64,000 nucleotides of DNA from positions 5,704,001-5,768,000 of the forward strand of contig NZ_CP015098.1 in assembly GCF_001611795.1 (NCBI RefSeq). The letters are read 5' to 3'. Made by a program: the position numbers and the translations under genes. This document shows positions 25,727-35,700 of this stretch, piece after piece (the first letter of the stretch is position 1; every line of letters starts with the position of its first letter). Source of the DNA: Streptomyces qaidamensis (GTDB lineage: Bacteria > Actinomycetota > Actinomycetes > Streptomycetales > Streptomycetaceae). Under the pieces are notes generated by a model that worked only from the letters and a program-made list of their open reading frames with translations, was not told the DNA's origin and searched no databases.

Positions 25727-26125
25727 TCAGCCGGTGTGGCAGCCCAGCAGCTCGGCCGTGGTCCCCGGGGAGGTCGTACGGAGCGTGACGACCTTGTCGA
25801 TGCGGGTCCCGTCCCCGTCGAAGCGGAAGTCGGCCCGGCCCACCTCGGCCCCGTCCTCGGCCTGCGAGCGCACCGTGCAGTAGCCCTTGGCACCGGCGTC
25901 CTTGCGGACCTCCAGATGCACCTGCACGGACTTCTTGCCCGGCTCGAAGCTGATCACCTCGGCACTGATCTCGCTCTTGGCGACGTAGTGGTAGCCGAAC
26001 CAGCCGACGAGCCCCAGCAGCGCCACCGCGAGGACGGCGCCCACGACCTTGAGCGTACGGTCGGCGCGCTCGTCCGAGGAACGGCCGTATCGGCCCTCGG
26101 GCAGTCGCGTGCTCGCCGTACTCAT
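25727..26125 (-). CDS. DUF4307 membrane protein
   Basis: 132 residues: a cytoplasmic N-terminus rich in Arg/Asp (EGRYGRSSDERADR), one membrane span (about 26-47), then a small beta-rich outer domain with two cysteines (GYCTVRS and LLGCHTG) that could form a disulfide. This matches the actinobacterial DUF4307 family, usually found next to greA and mca as here. No biochemical function is known. Confidence 0.88.
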   Translation of the reverse strand: MSTASTRLPEGRYGRSSDERADRTLKVVGAVLAVALLGLVGWFGYHYVAKSEISAEVISFEPGKKSVQVHLEVRKDAGAKGYCTVRSQAEDGAEVGRADFRFDGDGTRIDKVVTLRTTSPGTTAELLGCHTG

Positions 26126-26272
26126 GATCGTCCTCCTGGCAGGGCCGGGACGAAGGTCCCGGAAGGGGCTCCAGCACCGGGCCCCGGAATTATTCGCCCC
26201 CCGATTCGGTCACTATAGAAGCCGCTGATTGCGCCGACGCACACAGGGCGCCGACTTACTGAGGATTGAGTC

Positions 26273-27154
26273 TTGACTGACCAGTTGCGACTGATGGCCG
26301 TTCACGCCCACCCCGACGACGAGTCGAGCAAGGGCGCTGCGACCATGGCGAAGTACGTGTCCGAGGGGGTGGACGTGCTGGTCGTGACCTGCACGGGCGG
26401 GGAACGCGGCTCCATCCTCAATCCCAAGCTCCAGGGCGACGCGTACATCGAGGAGCACATCCACGAGGTACGCAAGAAGGAGATGGACGAGGCCCGGGAG
26501 ATCCTGGGCGTCAAGCAGGAATGGCTCGGCTTCGTCGACTCGGGCCTGCCCGAGGGCGACCCGCTGCCGCCGCTGCCGGAGGGCTGCTTCGCCCTGGAGG
26601 ACGTGGACCACGCGGCCGGGGAGCTGGTGCGCAAGATCCGTGCCTTCCGCCCGCAGGTGATCACCACCTACGACGAGAACGGCGGTTACCCGCACCCCGA
26701 CCACATCATGACCCACAAGATCTCGATGGTGGCGTTCGAGTCGGCGGCGGACACCGAGAAGTACCCGGAGGCGGAGTACGGCCCCGCCTACCAGCCGCAG
26801 AAGCTCTACTACAACCAGGGCTTCAACCGCCCGCGTACCGAGGCCCTGCACCAGGCGATGCTCGACCGCGGCCTGGAGTCCCCCTACGGGGACTGGCTCA
26901 AGCGCTGGGAGGAGTTCGGTATGAAGCAGCGCACGCTCACCACGCACGTCCCGTGCGCCGAGTTCTACGAGATCCGCGACAAGGCGCTGATCGCCCACGC
27001 CACGCAGATCGACCCGGACGGCGGCTGGTTCAAGGTGCCGATGGAGATCCAGAAGGAGGTCTGGCCGACGGAGGAGTACGAGCTGGCGAAGGCCCTCGTC
27101 GATACCTCCCTCCCCGAGGACGACCTCTTCGCGGGCATCCGCGACAATGCCTGA
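26273..27154 (+). CDS. mca: Mycothiol S-conjugate amidase
   Basis: 293 residues, TTG start with GAGGA upstream. A LmbE/PIG-L zinc hydrolase: HAHPDDE (11-17) gives two zinc ligands and the catalytic Asp, and YPHPDHI supplies the third ligand. CTGGERGS and LGFVDSGLPEG are typical of the MshB/Mca group. Length and the Asp-Glu-rich C terminus (EEYELAKALVDTSLPEDDLFAGIR) fit Mca rather than the deacetylase MshB. It cleaves mycothiol adducts of electrophiles to give exportable mercapturic acids. The next small membrane protein gene starts at its stop. Confidence 0.93.
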   Translation: MTDQLRLMAVHAHPDDESSKGAATMAKYVSEGVDVLVVTCTGGERGSILNPKLQGDAYIEEHIHEVRKKEMDEAREILGVKQEWLGFVDSGLPEGDPLPPLPEGCFALEDVDHAAGELVRKIRAFRPQVITTYDENGGYPHPDHIMTHKISMVAFESAADTEKYPEAEYGPAYQPQKLYYNQGFNRPRTEALHQAMLDRGLESPYGDWLKRWEEFGMKQRTLTTHVPCAEFYEIRDKALIAHATQIDPDGGWFKVPMEIQKEVWPTEEYELAKALVDTSLPEDDLFAGIRDNA

Positions 27155-27155
27155 C

Positions 27156-27440
27156 ATGAGCGCAAGCGCAAGCCTGGCAATGACGCACCTCGTCTCCTTC
27201 GCCAAGGAGGTCGACGAGGACAAGGTCACCCCCGGCGTCCTCGGCTTCATCGTCTTCGCGGCGATGGCCCTGGCGGTGTGGGCCCTGATGAAGTCGATGA
27301 GCCGGCACATGAACCGGGTCGACTTCACCCAGGTCCCGGACCCGAAGGCGGAGCAGCCGGAACCGGCGGAGCAGGCCGCGCCGGAGGAGTCCGCCGAGAG
27401 CGCTGCCGGTGCCGGCAAGAAGCCGTCCGGGAACGGCTGA
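27156..27440 (+). CDS. Small single-span membrane protein downstream of mca
   Basis: 94 residues from the ATG at 27156; an ATG at 27147 overlapping mca is equally possible. A short N-terminus, one membrane span (FIVFAAMALAVWALMKSM), then a Pro/Glu/Ala-rich cytoplasmic tail. Its start sits one base after the mca stop, so expression is probably coupled. Function unknown. Confidence 0.75.
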   Translation: MSASASLAMTHLVSFAKEVDEDKVTPGVLGFIVFAAMALAVWALMKSMSRHMNRVDFTQVPDPKAEQPEPAEQAAPEESAESAAGAGKKPSGNG

Positions 27441-27464
27441 CACCCGGCGGGACAGCAGGCGTCC

Positions 27465-28454
27465 TCACCGGGAGTGCGCGGCCAGGGACAGCAGCAGGTG
27501 CGCCGTCTCCGGCCGCAGATGATCGGAGTGGGCGCCTGCCGGGCCCTTCCCCCGGGTGAAGACATCGCTCGCGTCCACACTGACGAAACGGTGGTCGAGA
27601 GCGGCGAGGGGGTAGGGCTCGGCGGGCGGCAGCATCCGAACCGCTGACACCGGCGCTGGTGCGGTGCCGATGCCGGCATATCCGACGCCCGCCCGCTTCT
27701 CGGCCCGCAGGTGCCAGAAGCCGGTCGCGCGGTCGTGCTGGGAGTAGGTGGCGACCACCGGGCCGCGCAGGGGCGCCTCGGCGAGAGCGGTGAAGCGGGT
27801 CGCGAACGCATCGCGCGGGGCTGCCATCTGCAGCAGCAGCATCGAGTCCACCGTGAAGGGACGCCCGGGCGGCGTCGGCGTGCTCCAGCCCAGCGTGAGC
27901 GGCCCGTCCGCTGCCCACTGCACGGCTTCGCACAGGAAGCGGCAGCCGAAGGAGTGCCCGATCAGGTGCAGATACTGGCCGTCGCGGTTGGCCAGGACGG
28001 GCGGGGCGGCCGGGTCTCCACGCCGGTCGTCCAGATAGCCGAGCAGCCGGCCGATGACCCGGGCCGCATGACCCCGAGTGCTCATGGCGTGCGCCCGGTC
28101 CCGGATGAGCCGGTAGCCACCGAGCGACGGCAGGGAGCGGGAGGGCCAGCGGACCAGGACGGTCCAGGGGCGCCACGGCCGCAGTGCACGGTACGCCGCC
28201 GGGTCCTTCTCGTACTGGGCCGTGACAAGGGCCAGCAGACGGCGGATCGCGGCCAGGGCCGAATCGGAGCCGGTCTGCCATCCGTGGACGTAGACGAGGA
28301 GATCCGTCGCCCAGGCGGGCGGGGACAGTTCCTCGGCGAAGTGGTCGGCCAGTCGGTCGGCGGGCACCGCGCGTGGTCCGCGGGCGGTGTCCTCCAGCAG
28401 CCAGCCGTCCGGCCCGAGATCGATGGTGCGCACCGGTGCCTCGGGGGCATTCAC
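27465..28454 (-). CDS. Alpha/beta hydrolase in a CHAT-STAND operon (putative effector)
   Basis: 329 residues from a GTG at 28454 that overlaps the CHAT stop codon by four bases (GTGA), with AGGAGG well placed. The alpha/beta-hydrolase core is visible: the oxyanion-hole segment LLVYVHGWQTG (53-62), then HLIGHSFGCRF with nucleophile Ser168 in GHSFG, and C-terminal histidines around GAHSDHL that can complete the triad. No signal peptide or membrane span. It resembles lipase/esterase-type serine hydrolases, but the substrate is unknown. Tight coupling to a CHAT protease and a STAND ATPase suggests it is the effector whose activity is unleashed on triggering (inference). Confidence 0.85.
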   Translation of the reverse strand: MNAPEAPVRTIDLGPDGWLLEDTARGPRAVPADRLADHFAEELSPPAWATDLLVYVHGWQTGSDSALAAIRRLLALVTAQYEKDPAAYRALRPWRPWTVLVRWPSRSLPSLGGYRLIRDRAHAMSTRGHAARVIGRLLGYLDDRRGDPAAPPVLANRDGQYLHLIGHSFGCRFLCEAVQWAADGPLTLGWSTPTPPGRPFTVDSMLLLQMAAPRDAFATRFTALAEAPLRGPVVATYSQHDRATGFWHLRAEKRAGVGYAGIGTAPAPVSAVRMLPPAEPYPLAALDHRFVSVDASDVFTRGKGPAGAHSDHLRPETAHLLLSLAAHSR

Positions 28455-29794
28455 ACGGGCACCTCCTGATCGGCGTCGGAGCGGGCTCCGGAAGAGCGCT
28501 CCAGCCGGGTGTCCATGCCGTGGTGGAGGGCGTAGGCCAGACCCAGCGGATTGTGGAGTTCGGCGGCGAAGTACCGGGCCACCTCCAGGGCGATGCTGCC
28601 CGCGGTCTGCGTCCCGTCCAGGTAGCGGGCCAGGAACTCCAGCGCGTACTCGGCCGCGAAGACCTGGGGTATCTCTGTCTGCGGGCCCAGCACGCCCCGC
28701 GCTCCCGCGTCGACGAACGCCCGGCTCAGGAACTTGGCGTCCGCGCTTCCCTCGGGCAGCCCCGCATAGCAGGCGTTGAGGACGACGAACGGCTGGAAAG
28801 CATGGTCGACGCCGAACCGGCGCCGACGGTCCCGGATCGTGTGCGCGTCGATGCTCTTCTGGTCGGTCAGGCTGAGCACCAGGGAAGGCGGCTGCGGCCC
28901 GTCGGCGGCGAAGCGGCCGTGGCACCAGAAGTACATCAGCTGCTCGCACAGATCGGACCGGGCCAGCGCGCTCACCAGTTCCCGCCACGTGGACCGCTCG
29001 ACGAACCGGGTCCCCTTGGCGAGGAGCGCGGCCACGTCAGCGGCCCGGGTGCGGCCCGCCCGGTCTACTCGGGTGTCGTGGTTGAGGCTGACGGCGGGCA
29101 CGTCGGGAACCTCGCGCAGGCCGGCGAGCCACGGGTACGCGCCGCCGGTTTGCTCGATCTGATGGCGGTGGCCGAGGAAGCGGCTGAAGAGCGCGGACAG
29201 GGGCGAGGCCGTCGAGGAGGCCCCGGTGTCGGGCGCCAGGTCCTCGGGTGCCAGGCACACCATCGGCCAGGGCAGGTGCAGATCCGAGTCGAAGCGGATC
29301 CGCAGATCCTCACTGCCGGCCAGTGCCTCGGTCAGATAGCCGCGGAACCGGTCGATCCGCCGGTCGCTGCCGCCCAGCAAGGTGCCGTACAGCAACTCCG
29401 AGCCGACCAGGGCGAGTTCCTCCATGAGGGCGGTCAGTTCGTCCTCCGGGCGGGTGCGCAGGTCGACCAGGGACGCGTACGGCGTCTCCGGCTCACCCGG
29501 CACCGGCCGGCCGTCGGCCGTCAGCGGACGGTGGTCGACGAGGACCTCCTTCCACATCCGGCACAGGCGGGCCGCGGCGGCCCGTACCTCCGCCGGATGC
29601 ACCGCCAGATCCACGCGGTGCTCGGTGCCGTACAACGGCTGTACGGCAGGGCCGTACAGCCGTGCTCTCAGACGGTCCTCGCCGAGGACGTCCAGGGACA
29701 TCGTGATGTCCGGCCCCCGGGTCAACGCGTCGGGCAGCGCGGTGAAGCCGCGGCTGGGGTCCTGGATGATGCGGACCTGTAGCTCTCTTGGCAT
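28451..29794 (-). CDS. CHAT-domain caspase-like protease
   Basis: 447 residues. The N-terminal ~160 residues form an uncharacterised region (MPRELQVRIIQDPSRGF...). From ~160 a CHAT domain runs to ~440: DLHLPWPMVCLAPEDL, then the catalytic His292 in MYFWCHGRF and Cys342 in VVLNACYAG, followed by FLSRAFVDAGARGVLG, the conserved post-Cys helix. Both catalytic residues are intact, so it should be an active cysteine protease of the caspase/separase clan. CHAT proteases in bacteria act in type III CRISPR and STAND-linked defence and can activate partner proteins by cleavage. It starts 13 bases after the STAND gene stop and overlaps the hydrolase gene. Confidence 0.92.
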   Translation of the reverse strand: MPRELQVRIIQDPSRGFTALPDALTRGPDITMSLDVLGEDRLRARLYGPAVQPLYGTEHRVDLAVHPAEVRAAAARLCRMWKEVLVDHRPLTADGRPVPGEPETPYASLVDLRTRPEDELTALMEELALVGSELLYGTLLGGSDRRIDRFRGYLTEALAGSEDLRIRFDSDLHLPWPMVCLAPEDLAPDTGASSTASPLSALFSRFLGHRHQIEQTGGAYPWLAGLREVPDVPAVSLNHDTRVDRAGRTRAADVAALLAKGTRFVERSTWRELVSALARSDLCEQLMYFWCHGRFAADGPQPPSLVLSLTDQKSIDAHTIRDRRRRFGVDHAFQPFVVLNACYAGLPEGSADAKFLSRAFVDAGARGVLGPQTEIPQVFAAEYALEFLARYLDGTQTAGSIALEVARYFAAELHNPLGLAYALHHGMDTRLERSSGARSDADQEVPV

Positions 29795-29807
29795 GCGCGG
29801 GGCGTTC

Positions 29808-32699
29808 CTAGCGGCCTCGGTGAGGGACGGCTTCGGGCGAAGTCAGCCCACGGTGCTCGTCCTGATCCAGGATGTCGAGTTCTGTTTCCACTTGCTGCAG
29901 GACCGTCCCGGTGCGTTCGAAGGCGATGGTGAAGCGGATGCGGTGGGTACCGATGCGATGCGCGGTGAAGCCGAACTCGGCGCCGTGCACGGTCTGTTCC
30001 GAGGGCAGCAGCAGTGCGCTTGCGGGGTCGACGGACGCGTGCGTGAGGGGCGTGGCCGTCACGGTCAGCCAGGGGCGCTCTCCCCGCGCCGCCGCCCAGG
30101 GGTGGCCGTCCTCAGGGGAGACCCGCACGAGCAGACGTGCGGTGGTGTCGTCGGAGGGGGAGTCGTCGAGCAGCGTGACCCGCACGCGGCAGCGTGCCGC
30201 GGCCTGGCCGGGCAGATCCAGGAACCAGGGGCCCGTGTGGCGGACGGCGACGTGGTCCCGGGCATGGGAGGGAATGGTCCGGCCTCCCAGCGCCCTCGAG
30301 CCGTCCAGGAACCGCGTGAGCTCCCGCATCAGCCGCTCCGGGTCCGGGACCGGGATGTCGCGCGGGAGGGAGGCGATGATGGCCGCGGCAGTGCGCCACT
30401 CCTCGTGCAACCGGCCGTGGTGCACGGCCCTTACGCCGGCCGTCCATGCCAGGCCGTAGGCGTCCCCCAGCGCCTGGAAGCGCTCCTCCGCCATGTTCAG
30501 GAGAGGCTCGTGGATGTCGGTGGGCCTGCGGCGGGCCACCATCTCCAGACCGGTCCACGCCGCACCGAGCGGGCATCCGATCTCCCCGAACAGGGCGAGG
30601 GCGGGACCCAGCGACACCAGAACGGACGCGGAGTGATCCCCGTCGCGGGCGGAGGGAAGAACAGCGATCCGGTGCTTCGCCCAGGCACGGCCCAGGTCGT
30701 CCCCGCACTCCACGGAGAACTTCTCGGCCGACTCCAGCGCCGCGCGGGCGCCACGGACGTCGCCCTGCTCCAGGGCCCAGGGGGCCATGTGCAGCAGCGT
30801 CCACGCCAGCCCGCGGACGTCCTCCGCGGCCGCGTGCTGTGCCTGCGCCTGCCGGGCCAGCTCCATGCCCGCGTCCTGCTCGCCGCTCCGCAGGGTGATC
30901 CGGAGCGACTCTGTCGTGACCCAGTTGCCGCCACGGGTGTCAGCGACGGACAGCAGCACCTCATCGGCCTCCTCGAGCAGACGGCCGGCTTCCGCTTCCC
31001 TGCCGCTCAGCAGGCACACCCGCGCGCTGTGCAGCAGCGACCAGCCGAGTCCGCGCCGGCACCCCGAGGCGCGGTGCAGGGTGGCCGCCCTGAAGAGTGC
31101 CTGCTCGGCCTCCGCCACCTCACCCCGGTCGCACCGGACTGCCCCGAGGATCAGCAAGGCCCAGGCCGTGTGCCGGTCCACGGTGCGGTCCTCGTCCAGC
31201 AGTTCCTCCAGCGCCTTCAGCGCGTCGCCCAGCCGGCCCGACCGGTAGAGGACGTCGGCCTTGTGGTGGCTCGCGGCCGGGTTCATCCACGTGTCGGTGT
31301 CGTACAGCTGCCCGGCCTGCTCCGGCAGGCCCAGGTCGGCGGCGAGGGAGCTCAGCGCCCGGCGCACGGGCAGCGTGGGCCACAGCCGGTGCAGCGCGAC
31401 GAGCCGGTGAGCATCCCCGAGGACGGCCAGCAGCAACGCCAGACCGTCGGCGATGGCGTCCTGCTGCCGTCCCCGGGGCGCGTCCCCGGTGAGCAGGGAC
31501 ATGAACTCGTCCAAGTGGGGGACGAGTTCGGAAGGGTCGACGGGCCCGGGTTCCGGGCCGTGCCGGTGCTCCGGCAGGGCCCGGCCGTCCAGCAGTACGG
31601 CGGTGCTCTGCAGGACGCGCTCCGCCCAGAGGCTCGTCACCGCCCTGGACGAGGGAACGGGCGACGGACGCTCCGCCGTCCTCACGGCGTCCGCCACCGG
31701 CTGGGGCAGGCAGTAGGCCTCGCCGCTCCACCGCTGCACCAGCTCCTTGGCCAGCAGGCCGCCGAGCACGGAGCGTACGTCGCGCGGGTGGCTGTCCGGC
31801 GAGTACAGCCACTGCACGGCACGCGGGGTGAAGGGTGAAGCGGAGTTCCGCTCCGCGAGATGTCCCAGCAGGTCCCGCTCATCGGACGTACAGCCTTCCA
31901 GGGCCAGCCGGACGAGCCACTGAGGCCCTGACTCGTCCGTCTGTGCCTGCGACCGCGGCTTCCTCTCGTGGGCGATGAAGGAGCTCGTGATCCGGGCGAG
32001 TGCGGGCAGCCCCTGCGCAGCGTCGGTCAGGGAGGCCGCCCAGCGCGCGCGAGAGGACCAGGGCCCCCGGTCCGGCCAGGGCTCTCCGGTCACGCTCCGC
32101 GCGACGAGATCCCTGGTCGCCCTGACGTCCAGCGGCTTGACGGCGAGCAGTCGGGCGCCCGTGCGCCGCCAGCCGGCCTTCTGCCGTGAGGTGACGAGCA
32201 CCGCCAGGCCGGGGCAGTCACGCAGGAAGGACAGCAGGGCCCGGCCCACGGGCGGCGGGACCCCGTCCAGAACGAGCAGACGGCCGGAGAGCCGCCGGGT
32301 GAGTTCATCGCGCAGGGTGCGCCGGAACGCACGGTCGTCACCCGAGGCCGCCCGCACGATGACGGCGCGGGCCGCTCGGCTCTCGCCGAGCAGCCGTAAC
32401 AGTGTCGGTTCCACGTCCGAGCGGTCGGCGTCGTACAGGGAGACCCAGTGCGTCACGACGTTCAGCCGACGGCAGGCCTCGGCGGCCAGGGCGGACTTGC
32501 CGACGCCGGGCGGACCGTGCAGCACCAGCGGGGACAGGTAGCCGTGTCCGGACGGCGGTCGTGTGGCCACGTGGTCCCTCATCCACGCCTCGATCCGGTC
32601 GAGTTCGTCCGCTCGTCCGAAGAACCCACCGAAGTCCGGAGGCGGTGTCGGACACCGCAGGTCCTGTCGCAATGGCTTCCCCCCGTCGCCCGCCCGCAC
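29808..32699 (-). CDS. STAND (NB-ARC-like) ATPase with TPR-like repeats
   Basis: 963 residues from the GTG at 32699. A TTG at 32672 has a better Shine-Dalgarno (GGGGGGAAG) and is a serious alternative. PDFGGFFGRADELDRIEAW precedes the P-loop GPPGVGKS (62-69). Walker B is LLVLDG (141-146), with a sensor VLVTSRQ near 166, then a winged-helix-like region. About 250-760 is a long run of helical TPR-like pairs (EAEQALFRAATLHRASGCRRGLGWSLLHSARVCLLSGREAEAGRLLEEA). The last ~190 residues switch to beta-rich sequence with no named domain. STAND proteins oligomerise when their repeats detect a trigger. It heads the coupled CHAT-hydrolase run and follows another STAND gene after 77 bases. Confidence 0.9.
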   Translation of the reverse strand: MRAGDGGKPLRQDLRCPTPPPDFGGFFGRADELDRIEAWMRDHVATRPPSGHGYLSPLVLHGPPGVGKSALAAEACRRLNVVTHWVSLYDADRSDVEPTLLRLLGESRAARAVIVRAASGDDRAFRRTLRDELTRRLSGRLLVLDGVPPPVGRALLSFLRDCPGLAVLVTSRQKAGWRRTGARLLAVKPLDVRATRDLVARSVTGEPWPDRGPWSSRARWAASLTDAAQGLPALARITSSFIAHERKPRSQAQTDESGPQWLVRLALEGCTSDERDLLGHLAERNSASPFTPRAVQWLYSPDSHPRDVRSVLGGLLAKELVQRWSGEAYCLPQPVADAVRTAERPSPVPSSRAVTSLWAERVLQSTAVLLDGRALPEHRHGPEPGPVDPSELVPHLDEFMSLLTGDAPRGRQQDAIADGLALLLAVLGDAHRLVALHRLWPTLPVRRALSSLAADLGLPEQAGQLYDTDTWMNPAASHHKADVLYRSGRLGDALKALEELLDEDRTVDRHTAWALLILGAVRCDRGEVAEAEQALFRAATLHRASGCRRGLGWSLLHSARVCLLSGREAEAGRLLEEADEVLLSVADTRGGNWVTTESLRITLRSGEQDAGMELARQAQAQHAAAEDVRGLAWTLLHMAPWALEQGDVRGARAALESAEKFSVECGDDLGRAWAKHRIAVLPSARDGDHSASVLVSLGPALALFGEIGCPLGAAWTGLEMVARRRPTDIHEPLLNMAEERFQALGDAYGLAWTAGVRAVHHGRLHEEWRTAAAIIASLPRDIPVPDPERLMRELTRFLDGSRALGGRTIPSHARDHVAVRHTGPWFLDLPGQAAARCRVRVTLLDDSPSDDTTARLLVRVSPEDGHPWAAARGERPWLTVTATPLTHASVDPASALLLPSEQTVHGAEFGFTAHRIGTHRIRFTIAFERTGTVLQQVETELDILDQDEHRGLTSPEAVPHRGR

Positions 32700-32776
32700 C
32701 GGCGCTGCTCTTCAACGGTCGCAGTCGCGCGGCGGCGACGCCAGCGAAACGTCCCACAACGACCCGCGCGAGAACC

Positions 32777-35700
32777 TCACTTCTGTTCTGTCGTGACCGC
32801 CACGCCCATCACCTCCCGCGCATGCCGGTCCGGGACCATGCCGAGGCGCCAGGCCTGCCAGCCGGCCTCCAGGGTCACGCCCCGCTCCAGCAGCAGCTGG
32901 TACGCGTCGAGGTAGTCGTCCAGCTTCCGGTCGCGCAGTTCGTGGCTCGCGCGGGACAGCTGCGTCAGCTCCTCCTGGGCCACCGCCGTACCCACCTCCA
33001 TGCCGCCCGGGGCCGCATACGGCAGCAGGGTGCAGCGCAGGAAACGGGCCCAGTCCTCGCCTCGGCGGTCTCCGTAGGACGCGAACAGCTCCACCGCCTC
33101 GTCGCACAGGGCCAGAGCCTGCTGGGTGCGGGCGTTGCCCGCGTCCACGACCGCCAGCTCCAGGCACGTCCAGGCCTCGCCATGAGCGACGCCGATGCGC
33201 TGGAAGTCGGCCCGGGCGTCGACCAGGAGCTGGCGGGCGAAGCCCGAATTGCGCAGCGAGCCCGTCTGGGCCGCCCGCTGGTCGCGGGTGACGCGCGCCG
33301 AGTGGTGGCGGGCGCAGGCCAGACCGTAGACGTCACGCATGCGGGAGAACATCGTGCGGGCGCGCTCCAGTTCGCGGACCGCCTGATCGAGATCGCCCGT
33401 CTCCTCCAGGGCCTGGCCCAGGTAGTACAGCGACCAGGCCTCGCCGCGCGCATCCTCGTTGTCGCGGTGCCGGGCCGCCGCCCCGCGCAGCTCCTCCACC
33501 GCCGGGGACGCGTCCCCGGCGACCAGCAGCGCACGGGCCAGCTGCGTCAGGGCCCACGCCTCACCACGGGCGTCACGGGTCCGCCCGTACAGCTCCAGGG
33601 CCGCCCGCAGCTCGCCCTCGGCCCGCGGGACGTCGCCCATGCGCAGCCCCAGCTGACCGAGCTGGAAGTGCGCCCACGCCTGGCCGTGCACGGACTCGCC
33701 CCGCCGGTGCAGGACCAGCGACTCGGTCAGCAGCTCCAGCGCCTCCGCCAGCCGGGCCCGGTCCCGCTCCACCGCCGCGAGGGCGTGCATCGTCCACGCC
33801 CGGTCCACCGCCAGCGCGGGCGAGGCCTGGAGGGCAAGTGCCTCGCGCAGCTTCGCCGACGCCTCCGTCAGGTTGCCCTGGTGGTGCAGCGTGATGCCGA
33901 GGGAGCACAGCGCGCGGGCGGCACCCGCGTCGTGGTGGGCCTCCCGGTAGAGGTCCACGACCGAGGCGAGAGTGGTGCGGGCCTTGTCGAGTTCGCCGAG
34001 CTGCCGGGCCGCAATACCCGTACGCCACTGCACCGAGCGCACCATCAGCCCCTCGTCCACCGCCTGCGCCAGCTCGCTGATCTCGCCCAGGCGGTACAGG
34101 TCGCCCCGCAGCAGGCAGTAGTCGCACAGGGCGCCCAGCAGGTTCAGCACCGCCGCCTGGTTCACACCCTCGGCATGCCGCAGCGCCGCCGTGATGAAGC
34201 TCGACTCGTCGTCCAGCCAGCGCAGCGCCTCGTCGAGGGAGGTGAAGCCGTAGGGGCTGAAGCGGTTCGTCCGGGTCGACATGTTGCCGTCGACCATCCG
34301 CAGCACCGAGTCGGCCAGTTCCGCGTAGTTCACGATCAGCCGCTCCTGCGCCGCCGTGCGCTCCGCCGGCTCCTCCTCGTCGAGCAGGCGGGCCTGCGCG
34401 AACGAACGCACCAGATCGTGCAGCCGGTAGCGGTCGCCCCGGACGTGGTCGATCAGACCGGCCCGGGTCAGCACCCGCAGATGACGCTTGGCCTCCGCCT
34501 CGTCCGTCGCCAGCAGCGCGGCGGCCGCGGCGGCACCCAGCGAGGCCCGCCCGGCCAGGGCCAGCCGGCGCAGCAACCGCCGTACGGTCTCCGACTGGTC
34601 GGTGTAACGCAGCCACAGGGCGCGTTCGACCGGCTCGACCGGGCCGTAGGCGTCGAGGTCCGTCGCCAGCGCGCGCGGCGAGCGCGGACCCAGGCACGAG
34701 CCCGCGATGCGCAACGCCAGCGGCAGCCCACCGCACAGCTCTCTGACCCGGTCCGCGGACTCCGCGTCGTACGGCCCGGAACGGTCCTGCGCCGCCGCGC
34801 CCAGCAGCTCCTCCGCACCCGCCGCGTCCAACGGTGCCACCGCCAGCTGGTGCACCCGCGCGGGCAGGCCCTCCAGCTCCAGCGGGCCCCGCGCGGTCAC
34901 CAGCACCAGGCTGTCGGACCGCTCCGGGATCAGGGCGCGGACCTGCTCCGCGTCGGCGGCGTCGTCGAGGACGACCGTGACCGGCAGGCCCGTCAGATGC
35001 TGGTGATACAGCTCGCTCAGCCGCTTGACCTGCTGGTGGGGCGAGGACCGCTCGCGGAACAGCAGCTGCTCGCGGGGAGCGCCGAGCCGGTTCAGCAGAT
35101 GCAGCAGCGCGTCACGGGTGGACAGCGGGGACTCGCCCGGCCCGTCCGCGCGCAGGTCGACGACACAGGCACCGCGGAAGTAGTCCCTCAGATCGTGCGT
35201 AGCGTGCACCGCGAGCGTCGTACGGCCGCTGCCGGGCGTGCCGTGCAGCACGACCACGGTCGGCTGCGTCTGTGTGCTCGCCCGGGCCGACTGCACCCAC
35301 TGCCGGATCTGCGCCAGCTCGTGCCGCCGCCCCGCGAACGGCTCCGCCTGTTCGGGGAGCTGCCCGAAGGACTGCTCCAGCACATTGCGCCCGCGTGCCG
35401 CCGCGCTCTTGTCCGCCCCCCGCAGCCGCGGACCCGGCTTCTTCCGCCCCGTCGAAGCCGCGAGCACCCGCTGCTGGTCCAGGAACGGCCGGATGCCCCG
35501 CACCTCCAGCGCCGTCAGCCACTGCAACCGCAACTGCTCCGGGCCGCCCGGCTGGCTCACGGCACCGGCACGGCGATGCGCGGCCGGCAGATGCGACCCG
35601 ACCACCTTCACCACCGTCGCCGCGGCCCCCACGGCACCCACCGTCACACCCGCCCCGAGAGCCGTCCCGGTCCCCGTGCCCAGCGCAAGGTCGGCGACGA

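Noticed and set aside
28455..28988. N-terminal extension of the alpha/beta hydrolase into the CHAT gene
   Set aside because: It is an out-of-frame shadow of CHAT codons. The GTG at 28454 overlapping the CHAT stop, with AGGAGG, is the natural start.
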